A stretch of 64,000 nt of DNA from contig NC_087080.1 in NCBI RefSeq assembly GCF_026151205.1, positions 15,137,337 to 15,201,336 on the forward strand, in the 5' to 3' direction. The notes below the pieces were generated by a model. The model saw only the letters and a list, made by a program, of their open reading frames with translations. It was not told the DNA's origin and did not search any database. Position numbers and translations under genes: made by a program. This document shows, one piece after another, positions 48,300-61,539 of the stretch (position 1 is its first letter; every line of letters starts with the position of its first letter). The stretch comes from Bolinopsis microptera (lineage: Eukaryota; Ctenophora; Tentaculata; Lobata; Bolinopsidae).

Positions 48300-48660
48300 T
48301 GACATCAAATTAGAATGTTTTCAACTAAAAATAAATCTGCTGAACGACTTCCGATGAGTCTTAATGCCTGAAAAACTCCTGCCGGAGGCGGCGGCCTTTG
48401 GCCGCCGCCTCCGGCCGGAGTGCACGCTTCGCGTGCACGAAAGAGGCGTGTAACGTGTACCAAAGGGGGTATAATAGTAAAGGGGGTATGATAGTAAAGG
48501 GGGTACATAGTATACCCACAATAAATGCAACGGTCGTGCTTGCCAGCACTGTGATCGAAGCGAAAATCATGTAACCCTATGTTTCCGAGGACGCCGAACA
48601 CGATAAAACTGGTTATAATGATCATACTCAAGGTCAAATTGCTTTAAAATGCACTTGAAT
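48300..48660 (-). repeat. Repeat copy with a hydrophobic frame
   Basis: On the minus strand, tgatcattataaccagtttt ... tttcgcttcgatc is related to the plus-strand sequence around 50140-50212 plus 50601-50640. The frames contain hydrophobic runs (MIFASITVLASTTVAFIVGI) like a single membrane helix. The frames then decay into repeats of aaagggggtat and a GC-rich palindrome near 48378-48420. Probably a relic; a lost receptor exon is possible. Confidence 0.35.
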
Positions 48661-48669
48661 GAATTATAA

Positions 48670-48689
48670 GGGGGGGGGGGGGGGGGGGG
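48670..48689. repeat. Poly-G tract, 20 nt
   Basis: Uninterrupted G run followed by atccaaaaagggcagg. It resembles the other poly-G junctions in this window. Confidence 0.8.
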
Positions 48690-50212
48690 ATCCAAAAAGG
48701 GCAGGACATTGGCGAACATTAGCGGACAAAAGTGGACAGCAAGATTTTGCTAATGTGGCGGGTGATGAATTTTTTCATTAAAAGTCACATTTTATTTGGT
48801 TCATCCTGTAGATCCTGTTTTAAAGGTATATTGGGGTACGAAGTGAGTTGCGAGGACTGTTGTACTTGGATACAATTACAAGATCTAGACCTATCAGAAA
48901 TGCAATGGTGGCATTTTTTATAGAAATGACTATGGGCTTCGAGACAATACCAGCTGAAATTAAAACAGGCAGGCAAAAATTCTTTGATTCTTTGATCCTC
49001 ATCAAAATTGTTATGGTTTAAAAAGACGAGAGGAAAAGAACGGAATACGAGGTCAGAAGAAATAACTTTCACTACTGGGTAACAATATAAGACCAGACTA
49101 AGAAGTCACTTACTGGTCTGTGTGTGGGTATTTATAGACATGCCGCCCTGGAGCGAATCAGAATGCAGGATCGATATCACGTGACCATGGGCAAGCCAAT
49201 ACTTGTAGTACGAACAATGTTGGCTTTGTTTAGGGTTAGGGTTAGGTACTACATAGGTTATTTTGAACAAAAGGTGTTAAATTTCCTAAAAGGAATAAGA
49301 ACGATCATGCCCAACCTGTCCGTGAGATTTAAACGTGATTATATAACAGATGCTGATAATAATAGATACAGAAATTATTTGTATTGTTCTGGAAAGCCAA
49401 TCAAATTCAAAAGTCATAATGTGTTCAAAGCTATCTATTATTGTAAAATTTGTTGACCATCAATAATTTTGACCCTGGACTCCGTGTCTGGCTTGTCTGG
49501 CTTGTTGATTAAATTACTGTATCGGACATTAAATATTTAGATAGTATTTTAACTGAGCATTTTTTTAGCATCGCGAAGAGCAGGCTGCAGCAAAAGTAAA
49601 AGCAAACCCGAAGTACTTTTATAGATATAATGCCAAGAAGTTTTCAAAGAAGAAAAGCCATACTTCATTCACATATTGAACTTAGCGATCTTGATTATAA
49701 GTATCTAACAATGCAATATGTATATTATTATATAGATTTTAATTCCAAGTGGTGGTAGAATAATTGAAAATGTAGCACTGTAAATGCGTCAGCTATTCAA
49801 CTTAAAACAACTTAATCAAATTGATGAAATTCAAGTGTATTTTGAAGCAATTTACCCCGATACTATGAGATTTTTTGTTGTTATAACACGACTTGTTCAA
49901 TTCAAGCCCGTTCAATACCTGAGGTGCGGACCACAGGCTTCGTTATTTACAATAACGGAGATTTATAGGCAGAGATAGCGGTGGCAGCCGTTACCTGGGG
50001 AGCCCAGGCTGTAATATTCACAAACATTAAAGCTGCGGCGGAATGACAAGCTGGGATGAGCGCGGCCCAGCAATACCAGCCGTTAAGCCGCTCAGCTTAT
50101 CGTATTACAATTGATAGCATCATTTAAATTTTAATTACGTTTTAAAGCAATTTACACGAGAGAATGATAATTATAACCAGTTTAATCTTGTTCAGCGTCC
50201 TCCAAAACATGG
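48690..50212. other. Non-coding stretch with short telomere-like run
   Basis: Contains tttagggttagggttagg at about 49218-49235. Open frames at 49124-49456 and 49784-49978 have no domain or splice support. A dispersed repeat (ggaatgacaagctgggatga) lies at about 49975-50090. Confidence 0.4.
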
Positions 50213-50222
50213 GATTATAAGG

Positions 50223-50600
50223 GGCTCTTACTAAATCGCTCGCCCAAAAATTTCACGTGACTTTGGTTTTTTTGGTTTTGCAGCCGTACAAAACGGTTTT
50301 ACATAAACCCTAATCCCAACCCTAACCCTAACCATAACCCCGAAGCTATCCATAATCTTAACCACAACCCTAACCTTAACCCGAGCCCTAAATAATCGAA
50401 TTCACGTTTTACTAGCCTGTCACGTGACCAAAACGGTTTTTTGCCCATAACTCTCGATCCAGGGAAGCATTTTAACCCTACGTCATGGGGGGTGATTCGG
50501 AATCAGCGTCCAAAAATACACCGATCTAGATCACTTTCATGCCTAAAGGGCCTTTTCACAAGAATTTTCTTAAAATTTGGGCGAGCGATTTAGTAGAAGC
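50223..50600. mobile_element. 378-bp MITE with 10-bp target duplication carrying CCCTAA repeats
   Basis: The direct repeat GATTATAAGG flanks it exactly (50213-50222 and 50601-50610). The termini are inverted repeats: GGCTCTTACTAAATCGCTCG on the left, and GCTTCTACTAAATCGCTCG on the complement of the right. A 10-bp duplication suits Mutator-like elements. Inside are degenerate telomere-like repeats (aaccctaaccctaacc) at about 50305-50392. The related copy at 48560-48640 (minus) lacks the insertion, supporting the boundaries. Confidence 0.8.
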
Positions 50601-50769
50601 GATTATAAGGTTTTCGCTTCATCAATAAAAAATCCTTCTATTTTCGATTCTCTGGGCCAGCTGTCTGCTGGGTTTTAGAAAGTGGTATCAGATGCTGTCA
50701 TAATTAAGCGCTCAGAGTCAGCTCCTTTAATGGGTCCAATCACACATGATACACTATATTATTCCATAT

Positions 50770-51112
50770 CAGGCTTGTCCGGCGTGGCTTAATGGATCGG
50801 CGGCGGCGTTTCACTAAAATAACACCGGCGGCGGCGGCGTACGCCGGCGTGAGCCGTAAAATCAAGGCCAACTAAATTGAGGTCTATGAAATATGAATAT
50901 GATCATGTACTTAATTTGGGTGATTTAGACTAAACTTCAACAAATGATGTTGGTATATTGTTATGGTATTATCTGCTATCAAATAAAAGTTGAGACAAAT
51001 TGATACAATTATTCTATTTAAGGTAAAATACATAAACAATAAATTATTGCTGAAATCAATGGATCTCTCAATCTTTTTTGTTGGAAACAAAATCATAGTT
51101 TTTAGAACAACC
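50770..51112. mobile_element. hAT-type MITE, copy 2 (5' part only)
   Basis: Starts CAGGCTTGTCCGGCG and follows the other copies through aaaatcatagtttttagaac, then breaks off into unrelated sequence. The right half and right terminal repeat are missing. Confidence 0.8.
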
Positions 51113-51265
51113 TAGATCCCTGACTAGAAAGAATTAAACCTGCAGCCGATCAGGTTCTTTCAATTTCCGCACTACTGGCAGGTACCGTATACATATAGAT
51201 ATCACCGCAGCCTTGAGGGCGGTACTGAATATTGCACGCGCGTGCGCGTGCAATATTTTATATCT

Positions 51266-51770
51266 CCACGATCTTGTTACGTCAGTATTATTTACAGTGA
51301 CACTGGCATCACCACAAGCCTGATAATAGTGAGGATCATCTGAACATAAAGCTGACACTTCTTTCCGGTAGTCCGTCCAATAATACTCCTCTGTGTTGTG
51401 GCACTTATAGGGCGTGTATTGATCGTTCCTCTGGTTCTTACATACCTGTTTCAAGAATCCTCTGTCTTCTTGAAAACTGCACAATTCTGCAAAGTATTTC
51501 AAGAGTGATGTGAAATAAGCTAATTTTTTCATTCATTTACTTAAAACAAAAATTACTATCTTTAAAATTGATATAGGTCGATTTTAATTTTAACACGTAA
51601 TGATATAACTACTTAACTATATAAGTAATATTTACCTTCGGACCAAGGATCTATCATTCTAAATGAGGTTGTGGCATAAGGAGTACTCGATGTCGTGTGG
51701 TGACTCAGTGATGGCGAGGCTGTATCTGATTTACCAAGTTTCAACAGGATCAGTAATATAACAAGTTTAT
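51266..51770 (-). pseudogene. Second truncated 5' copy of the LDLa-GPCR gene
   Basis: Exon 1 (51770-51636) matches the signal peptide exon, but its start codon is lost (ATG changed to ATA) and a Ser/Thr-rich insertion follows (SPSLSHHTTSSTPYATT). Exon 2 begins at 51486 and runs LCSFQEDRGFLKQVCKNQRN to VNNTDVT. It then jumps with an internal deletion to RSWRYKI and ends in a CG dinucleotide palindrome (gcacgcgcgtgcgcgtgc). All later modules are gone. It lies between the partial hAT MITE and PLE sequence. Confidence 0.85.
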
Positions 51771-51792
51771 AGCTGCATAGATAATATTTTAA

Positions 51793-52140
51793 TTAAGATG
51801 GGATTTAAAGGTGATTGTAAATTTGTCCAAACACCGCCTATGGCTACTACCGCCTCAAGTACGCACAAAGCAAGAGAATATACGAGCACAACCTTAAACA
51901 GATAGAATCACTCATCACCGCCCTAGTTACAGTATTTCCAAAAACTCACACACCTCAACATAAAAAAGTCTTCATACACCCAGAGACGACACCTCCTCAG
52001 TCCTCACTTTCACCAAAAGAAGTTCGCTGTCCTCCGATCAGAATACGACACCCCCTTCTTCTCATTAGACTACCAGAGACGTGCACCACCGCGATTCGCT
52101 GCGAAATTTTGACCCAGACCGCCGCTGCGAAATTTTGACC
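51793..52140 (+). pseudogene. Penelope 5' relic, third GPCR-linked copy
   Basis: The most complete version of the N-terminal part: GYYRLKYAQSKRIYEHNLKQ then IESLITALVTVFPKTHTP. It continues to cttctcattagactaccaga before ending in two copies of a gcgaaattttgacccagacc unit. No RT follows. Confidence 0.65.
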
Positions 52141-52389
52141 CAGACCGCGGTCTTTGAGGTATTGGCCGTCAGATCAACAAATACAGCTGTTAACGATAAA
52201 TTAGTTCTTCAATGTAGAGTGATATTAAGAAATCAATTCATATACATCAATTACACAACCAAATTACCATCATGCACACAGTTTTATTATGTAACTGAAA
52301 ACTTTGGTATTATTTCTTGTTCCACAATGCAGCTAAAATATAGTTATAGCGTAACTAATACTAAGTAATACCTTATCGGAATTTATTCT

Positions 52390-52455
52390 GACGGACATTA
52401 AATGAATGGACATTAATATGAACGGACATTAATATGAACGGACATTAATATGAAC
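52390..52455. repeat. Short tandem ggacattaatatgaacg
   Basis: About three to four copies of a 17-18 bp unit. Related ggacattaggatgaacg occurs at about 55555, so the two may mark the sides of an older element around 52.4-55.6 kb. Confidence 0.55.
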
Positions 52456-52613
52456 GCTAGAAGGCATTCAAAACCATCAAAAATCCGAATTTTTTTTTCT
52501 TTTTTTGTAAATTTTTTAATTTCAGCAAATGATTTTTAAATCCATTTTTATACATTAATTAAGAAAAGCAGTTGTTAAGCAGTAAAAATATTAAAATATG
52601 TGTAAATGATCAG

Positions 52614-54745
52614 TACTCCAGTAGCAGAGAGGGGTTGAGTGTGCACTTCGATGTATAGAGTTTTTTGCTACTGAATCGGCCGGTTAAATAGGTCATTGGT
52701 AACTCAAATCACCGAGGGGGGAATTTTGTGTCGCTAGCCCCAACCCTGTGGAGCCACGCCCATATTTCATATCAGGTGCGTATATGGGAAATTTGTATCT
52801 CAGCTTCTAAAGGTCTTAGAGACTCAAACTTGTGTTTAAAATGACCGCAATGCACATGTTTATCTTGGTACTATGGAGGTCATGAAAGCCCAAAATGCTT
52901 ATTTTGGAAAAAATTCAGAAAAACTGATTTTCACTTGGGCACGAGTAAAAAATCTACTTTAGAAATTGAAAATTGAGTAAGCAGTTCAGTGTCTACAAAA
53001 TTTCTGAACGCAAGGTCCTCTGTTAGGTCATTCTGAATCAGAATTGATAAGGTACACAAATTCTATTAGTAGTTTTAACCCTTGGAGCCACGTCCATATT
53101 TCATAATACCAGTACGTTATAATTTTAGATCTTTCTATCAACCTCTGATATGAATGCTACGTCTTTCTCTATCCAGCTACTACGCCACCAATTCCAGCTG
53201 TTTTCACATACTTCGGCAACCTCTATTTAACTACCACCAAGGTTCCTCCAACTTCTGCTATTTCTAGCAACCTTAACTTAGGCTAGTGGGCTACTTCTTG
53301 CCCTGTCTAGCAACCATCAGAAACAGCAAATTTCCTCTTCCTTAATGAGCTGGAAATTGATGGATGCAGCGGAGGTAGCACTCATATCAGAGGGTACAAA
53401 ATCTAAAATTATAACGTATGGTGTTAGCTGGGTAGAGTTGACGTGGAGTTAGCAGAAGCTGTAGCTAGAAGTAGATTCTGCTACATGAGGTTGGATTCAA
53501 GTTGATTAGCCATAATAGCCAAGCAGCACTGGAAAGAGCCCCAGAGAGGGAGAAGGCAGCCTAAGATAGCTGGAAGGAGCTTCTGAAACTCAGTATTTTC
53601 GCAGCATGCTGCTCATGCTCTATGAATGTTATCCAAATGTGTTCATGTTGAACGTTTTACTGTGCTGCAAATGTCTCTAGAAGACTTTTTTAGCCCGAGA
53701 TATCATTATTAAGTACATGTTTGATGTTACTGATTTATGATGCATGAATAGAAGGTAAAAACAGTTTTTAATGAATTTCTAAAAACTAAGTTCTATAGAC
53801 CCTATATTGCTTTATAGTCGGTATATAAATGTGGCCATTGTAGTTAGTTTGAGCTCAAAGAGAGGCCCCTACAACGTTCAGAAGCCGAGATAGAAAAGTC
53901 ATGTATTTGCGCCTGGGGGTAATTTAGGAGTTTTGCACCCTAGGGTTGAAACTACTAATAGAATTTGTGTACCTTATCAATTCTGATTCAGAATGATCTT
54001 ACAAAGGATCCTGTGTTTAGAAACGTTGTAGACACTGAACTTCACACTTAATTTCACTTAACTTCTAGAGTAGATTTTTTGCTTGTGAAAATCAGTTTTT
54101 CTGAATTTTTTCCAAAAATAAGCATTTTGGGCCTTCATGACCTTCATAGTACCAAGATATACATGTGCATTGCAGTCAATTTAAACTCAAGTTTGAGTCT
54201 CTAAGACCTTCAGAAGCTGAGATACAAATTTCCCATTATATACGCACATATTATGAAATATGGGCGTGGCTCCAAGGGTTGAAACTACTAATAGAATTTG
54301 TGTACCTTATCAATTCTGATTCAGAATGACCTAACAGAGGACCTTGTGTATAGAAATTTTGTAGACACTGAACTGCTTACTCGATTTTCACTCAATTTCT
54401 AGAGTAGATTTTTTACTCGTGCCCAAGTGAAAATCGGTTTTTCTGAATTTTTTCCAAAAATAAGCATTTTGGGCTTTCATGACCTTCATAGTACCAAGAT
54501 AAACATGTGCATTGCGGTCATTTTAAACACAAGTTTGAGTCTCTAAGACCTTCAGAAGCTGAGATACAAATTTCCCATATACGCACCTGATATGAAATAT
54601 GGGCGTGGCTCCACAGGGTTGGGGCTAGCGACACAAAATTCCCCCCTCGGTGATTTGAGTTACCAATGACCTATTTAACCCGATTCAGTAGCAAAAAACT
54701 CTATACATCGAAGTGCACACTCAACCCCTCCCTGCTACTGGAGTA
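52614..54745. mobile_element. 2.1 kb element with ~490-bp inverted ends and TA flanks
   Basis: Both ends begin (TA)CTCCAGTAGCAG and stay inversely repeated for roughly 490 bp (left to about 53105, right from about 54255). The repeats include gattttcacttgggcacgag and the motif gccacgcccatatttcat. A second inverted partial copy occupies about 53935-54250. No transposase is visible. The centre holds a decayed LINE-like tail (agagagggagaaggcagcct). Confidence 0.7.
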
Positions 54746-55649
54746 TACAGTGTCTATTATCACATATCATCTTCATTAAATGGGTTTTCGTGCATGAAAT
54801 AGTCCATGCTTAAAGCATCAGTGAATTCTAGCTTTATGGAAACCTTTTTTATCAAACTACCCCGGTGCTACATTTCAGTGTTAACTTTTACAAGCCATTC
54901 GGCGTGAAGTGGTTTTATCTTAGAAAACTTTAGGTTAACCTTAACATCACGTAGAGCTTTTCTAGCACTATTTAATTACATCCCCTGAGTAATATAGTAA
55001 TATGAACTATAACAACGTCGGACAATGTCATTTGCAACACGATTTACCATAATTTCTAGAGGCTGGAACAAGTTTGTCATGTTGGCGGGGACAAGCTCAT
55101 GAACTATGATGTTGAGTGCCATAATTTCGTTGACTTTTTTTGCCAATTGACCCTTGAAAACACCATATACTAGTAGTAGTAAAGTTTTCTGCGCCTCCAG
55201 CAGACCAAGGAGAACCTTCGTTAACTAACGGCACAATAAAGTTTTCATAGTTGTCATATTCTAGACAAAAAAGTGGACAGAATTTTGAAAAAAAATTCAA
55301 CGGACTTTAACTTGGACTGTTGTTCACTATAAACTAACCTGTTATTCCTAATAGGCATGTTTGTTTTATACCTACTCAGCAAAGTCAGCTACAATATCAG
55401 CTACATCATCAGACAGTGACCTGGTCTCCGTTAGGGTGTTATACAAGAACTAATTGTTTATATTTATTAATTGTTTATATTTATATTTATCATTTGAATA
55501 AACTGTATTCGATTAAAGTGGACCTTAAAGTTAAATGAACGGACTTTATTTGAACGGACATTAGGATGAACGTTAGGGCCTCCAGCGTTCAATTAATATC
55601 CGTCCAAATAAGGTCCGATAAGGTAGTACTATTTTCATCCTATAATTAC
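54746..55649. other. Non-coding stretch
   Basis: No supported gene. It contains a hydrophobic-free AT-rich sequence and the ggacattaggatgaacg repeat just before the LINE. Confidence 0.4.
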
Positions 55650-57983
55650 CTCAAGAACGGCAAAGCCAATGGATCTGACAATACCCCCAATGAGCTCCTC
55701 AAGTATGGTGGGAGTGCGCTATGTGTCAATTACGCCAAAATCATTAACACCTGCTTTGAAGAGAACCTGTTCCTTGACGCTGTCGGAGAATGTTTCATCA
55801 CCCCTCTTCAAAAGCCTGGCAAGACTCCTGGTGAACTGAAAAGCCTCAGACCCCTGACATTATGTAACTGTGCTCGTAAGCTGCTATCCCTCATTACACT
55901 CAGGAGAATTGAAGCAAAGGTAGACGCTTACACAGGTCCATGGCAAGCTGCCTACAAGCAGAAGAGAAGCTGTGGAGACCTGGTATGGTGTCACCGTATG
56001 TTGATCAGCATTGTAAAAGAAAGAGAGTGGTCTTTCCACAAGATGGGCCTAGACATGTCCAGTGCCTTCGATACTATCAGTAGGCAGACTGTGCTCAACC
56101 TCCTAGACGACGCAGGGTGCACAAGAGATGAGATCAGACTAGTATAGTGAGATTCCTCCTGAGCAACACCAAGATCAGGCTTGTCCGCCGTGGCTGAATG
56201 GATCGGCGGCGGCGTTTCACTAAAATTACACCGGCGGCGGCGGCGTACGCCGGCGTGAGCCGTGAAATCAAGGCCAATTAAATTGAGGTCTATGAAATAT
56301 GAATATGATCATGTACTTAATTTGGGTAATTAAATTTAGACTTAACTTCAACAAATGATGTTGGTATATTGTTATGGTATTATCTGCTATCAAATAAAAG
56401 TTGAGACAAATTGATACAATTATTTTATCTAAGGTAAAATACATAAACAATAAATTATTGCTGAAATCAATGGATCTCTCATGATCTTTTTTGTTAGAAA
56501 CAAAATCATAGTTTTTAGAACAAAACAGTGTATATATGTTACGAGTACAATTTCACTGTGAATTGTGAATGCATATAAACATAGGCAGACTTAAAACTGC
56601 AGAGTGTAGATTGCTAATTGTACATTAGAAAATAATAAATCAGTACAATTTAACTTAAGGAGCATGAAATTTTCGATGTAACGCGTCGCGTTACATCGAG
56701 TCACACGTGGGCGTCAGATGAGAGCTAGCTGCTAGTAACTGTAGTTCGGATTATTCCAATATACGACATACGGTATAATCAATATTGTTAAGTTAGCTAA
56801 AGGTGTGTATCATGTGTGTGTTGCCCCTAGCCGCTAATCGCTATCAGTAACACTAATATCTTCAAATGAAGACAGAATCATATTGAAGCCAGAAAATGCA
56901 CGCCGTACGCCGATGTACGCCGGGGTGTATCGGCGGCGTTCGGCGTGGCAAAATCACCCGGCGGCGGCGGACAAGCCTGACCAAGATCAAGGTGCGAGTC
57001 AACGACGCTACCTCCCTTGTATTCATCAGCACCAATGGAGGACCCCAAGGTGATAGTGTTTCAGGCCTCTGTTTCACAATCACTCTAGCTGGTGCCTGCT
57101 ACCACCTGCGTGCCGTGATGCTGCGACCAACCCCCCCCCCCCCCCTATAAGCCCTAGCGGCATGCCTGAAGAAGATGCCTACTCTGATGACATCGACTAT
57201 CTTGGTGAAGACAAAGATGCTCTAGAAGCCCTCCTCCCTATCGCTACTAAGGTGTTCAAAGAGTGGAATCTGAATATTAATGAATCAAAGACAGAGTTTG
57301 TACACGTCTACATAGCTGGGAAAGATGAGGTCATGGATGATGGTAAACTCCTTAGAATGAATGAAGAATGGTGCAGTAGCAAGTTGTTGGGTTCTCTGCT
57401 AGAAAGTAGGAAAGATGTCACCAGAAGAATCATGTTAGCCAATGTAGCATTCCAGAACTTCAAGAAGGTCTGGTGCCAGAGTAAGATCCCCCTACAGAAG
57501 AAGCTGAAGGTCTATGAGGCCCAAGTAGTATCTATCCTCATGTATAACTCTAGTTGCTGGGGAATGCCTAAATCGTACTGGGACAAACTAGATGCATGTC
57601 ACCGTAACCACCTCAGAAAGATCATGAATGTCAGCTGGCCACGCAGTATGATGTCCAAAGATACCCTCTACAAACAGAGTAACTCTACCCCTATGTCTGA
57701 GCGTGCTGAGTTATCTAGGTGGAAGATGCTAGGACACATACTGAGGAGCGATGAAAGATCACCAGCTCAAGCTGCGCTGTGTTTTGCTGTCGAGATGTGT
57801 AGTGAAGTTGGTAGACTCGGGGCTCACAGACGTAACCTCCTACACCACCTGAAGGTTGACCTCTGGAAGCGTTTCATCTTGCTGGAGTCGTATGATGATA
57901 TTCTCCATTTGAGAGAACTTGCTAGTGACCGTGGTTATTGGAGTAAATTGTTTAACTTTATACTTGAGTACAAGTCAATTTGA
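55650..57983 (+). pseudogene. LINE reverse transcriptase, 5'-truncated and split by a hAT MITE
   Basis: The RT fingers and palm are readable in three pieces. 55650-56147 holds NGKANGSDNTPNELLKYGG, SLRPLTLCNCARKLL and motif A GLDMSSAFDTI with the first catalytic Asp. 56988-57135 holds motif B, GGPQGDSVSGLCF. 57162-57983 holds motif C AYSDDIDYLGED, then thumb sequence and the LINE tail LGHILRSDERSPAQAAL. Breaks: a frameshift at about 56140, the 804-bp MITE, and a poly-C run at about 57128-57145 that shifts the frame. The endonuclease is missing, which is the usual 5' truncation. The long intact pieces show the element died recently. Confidence 0.88.
56176..56979. mobile_element. hAT-type MITE, copy 3 (8-bp target duplication)
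   Basis: 804 bp with termini CAGGCTTGTCCGCCG and CGGCGGACAAGCCTG. ACCAAGAT is duplicated exactly on both sides (56168-56175 and 56980-56987). The 8-bp duplication and CAGG start are classic for hAT. The interior is non-coding. The target is the LINE RT. Confidence 0.92.
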
Positions 57984-58129
57984 TTATTGGGACATATAAT
58001 TTTACAAAGGATCACGTTTCGGTTCTAAATTATTTTAGGATTGTTGACATTTGTAAGATTGACATGTTTGATAATATAATTTATCGAAATGTCCTTACAG
58101 ACCACGTTTGGATATCTAGTAGTCAGACC

Positions 58130-59299
<1,170 letters not shown>

Positions 59300-59526
59300 A
59301 AACTTTAATGTAGAATGACGAGAATTCTTAATTATTTAATAAATTACGATAGCGAAGTCGGTCATTGAGTTATCTGACAGTTGTCGTATGCTCCTTCATC
59401 AACAATTCAACTTGTCAACTAAAATATTCAAATCACCGTGGCTGCAGTTTGACCACTATTTAAATTTTAATGTGTTATTATACATGGCATTGACAACTTG
59501 TAATAGCTCGCGATATTGGTTTGCAA

Positions 59527-60071
59527 GTGCAGCAAACTTAATGTGGAGCTCTGAGTGCAGCATACTTAATGTGGAGCTCTGAGTGCAGCATACTTAATGT
59601 GGAGCTCTGAGTGCAGCATACTTAATGTGGAGCTCTGAGTGCAGCATACTTAATGTGGAGCTCTGAGTGCAGCATACTTAATGTGGAGCTCTGAGTGCAG
59701 CATACTTAATGTGGAGCTCTGAGTGCAGCATACTTAATGTGGAGCTCTGAGTGCAGCATACTTAATGTGGAGCTCTGAGTGCAGCATACTTAATGTGGAG
59801 CTCTGAGTGCAGCATACTTAATGTGGAGCTCTGAGTGCAGCATACTTAATGTGGAGCTCTGAGTGCAGCATACTTAATGTGGAGCTCTGAGTGCAGCATA
59901 CTTAATGTGGAGCTCTGAGTGCAGCATACTTAATGTGGAGCTCTGAGTGCAGCATACTTAATGTGGAGCTCTGAGTGCAGCATACTTAATGTGGAGCTCT
60001 GAGTGCAGCATACTTAATGTGGAGCTCTGAGTGCAGCATACTTAATGTGGAGCTCTGAGTGCAGCATACTT
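59527..60071. repeat. 28-bp satellite, about 19 copies
   Basis: Unit gtgcagcatacttaatgtgg plus agctctga, nearly perfect, with one variant unit at the left. It contains the 9-mer tacttaatg of the 41.1-41.6 kb array. It lies between the two halves of PLE copy 2. Confidence 0.95.
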
Positions 60072-60084
60072 TGATACTTAATGT

Positions 60085-60366
60085 ATCTCCAATTCAATGG
60101 CTCCTTCCACTGAGGTATATACAAAGGTGGCACCGTGGGTTCCCTTTTATCGTTGAAATACGCCTTACCGAAATAGAGTCCTCAGCCCTCTCCTTTATGA
60201 CGTCCTGACCCCCTTATGTCTACCCCCACTTCGTTGACGACGGCACGCAGAATCCTTCCTCGCCTTCCTCAACTTCCTCACCAAAGACCTCAAATTCACC
60301 CAAGAACACGAAAGCAAATTGTCTGGGCTACCAGGTTTCAACAGAATAATTGATATTGCAAGTTTC
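60085..60366 (+). pseudogene. Penelope-like element, copy 2, 3' half
   Basis: Resumes with LQFNGS, then GGTVGSP and the FVDD-like cttcgttgacgacgg, then NFLTKDLKFTQEHES, as in copy 1. It is decayed, with a deletion after the catalytic box. Confidence 0.65.
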
Positions 60367-61430
60367 ATAGTGACCACAGATTTAATGACAGCTGAAACCG
60401 TCCTCACTCCTCAATGGGTGCTTGAAGACATTTCGACCTGTGAGTGGTATTTGGATTTCTCTCTGATAAACAAAAGCAAACGAACTGGTACATTAAGGGA
60501 AAATAGCCGGAGTGTGGAATGGGAGAGCCTTGCTCACAAGATTTGCCTAATTGCTATTGTTCTATTTCACTCCAATTCCTTGTAGCCCCTCTTTACCCAT
60601 TGTTTTATGAACGATTAAGTAATTAAAGGGGAAGCAGAGAATCTTTGCGTGTGTCCCGAACAAGTTGTGTGGCATTGCAACTAGGTAACTTACTTGAGAC
60701 GGCACTCGGCAACATGTAACTTAATGTTGAACTCAAAGCCATGAAAGGTTACTATTGTTAAGTGATGCAGGGTGTAAGCAATGGCGAAACGAAACCCCCC
60801 GCCACCCCCCCCCCTCCCACCCCCGCTATGCCGGGAATAGTCGGAGTGTGGAATGGGAGAGCCTTGCTCACAAGATTTGCCTAATTGCTGTTGTTCTATT
60901 TCACTCCAATTCCTTGTAGCCCCTCTTTACCCATTGTTTTATGAACTATTAAGTGATTAAAGGGGAAGCAGAGAATCTGTGCGTGTGTCCCGAACGCGAA
61001 CAAGGTGTGTGGCATTGCAACTAGGTAACTTACTTGAGACGGCACTCGGCAACATGTTACTTAATGTTGAACTCAAAGCCATGAAAGGTTACGTGATGCA
61101 GATTGCAGGGTGTAAGAAATGGTGAAACGACCGCCCCCACTAAAATACTTTTTAAAGATTTTACAAGCGTATTCTCTAAAAATCAGGATATTAGAACAAT
61201 TTAAGGGCGGCAAATTTAGCGAGTGGGCGGCCCACAGATACGTTTCGTCACTGAGTATAAGGATTACACTGTTTATCCACTAAGAGCAACCCAAAAAGCT
61301 TGAAGGTAATGTATTTTGAAAATGCTATCCTGACAATGGTCACCTTTTATTTGGAAATGGTTTTATACCCTACAAGTGTTGCCAAGCACCGCATATTGCA
61401 CTTCATATAATACTAATAGTCGAATAACAC
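60367..61430 (+). repeat. Penelope 3' region, copies 2a and 2b
   Basis: The tail sequence (gtggaatgggagagccttgc ... gtaacttacttgagacggca) occurs twice in direct orientation, at about 60510-60770 and 60845-61110. A C-rich run (60797-60823) separates them. Continues like 36150-36480. Confidence 0.7.
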
Positions 61431-61539
61431 GAATCGGTTAATTTTTAGGAAAAACAATACAGTATAATAGTACTTTTTAAATCAGCGTCATCACAAAAGA
61501 ATCATTTCAAGCGTAAAGATTTAAATATTAGAATACTGT

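Noticed and set aside
49124-49456. 110-aa frame after the GPCR locus
   Set aside because: It spans the TTAGGG-like run and has no recognisable motif or splice support.
52081-52368. 95-aa frame after the third Penelope relic
   Set aside because: It begins in a short duplicated unit and has no family match that I can see. Likely repeat-derived.
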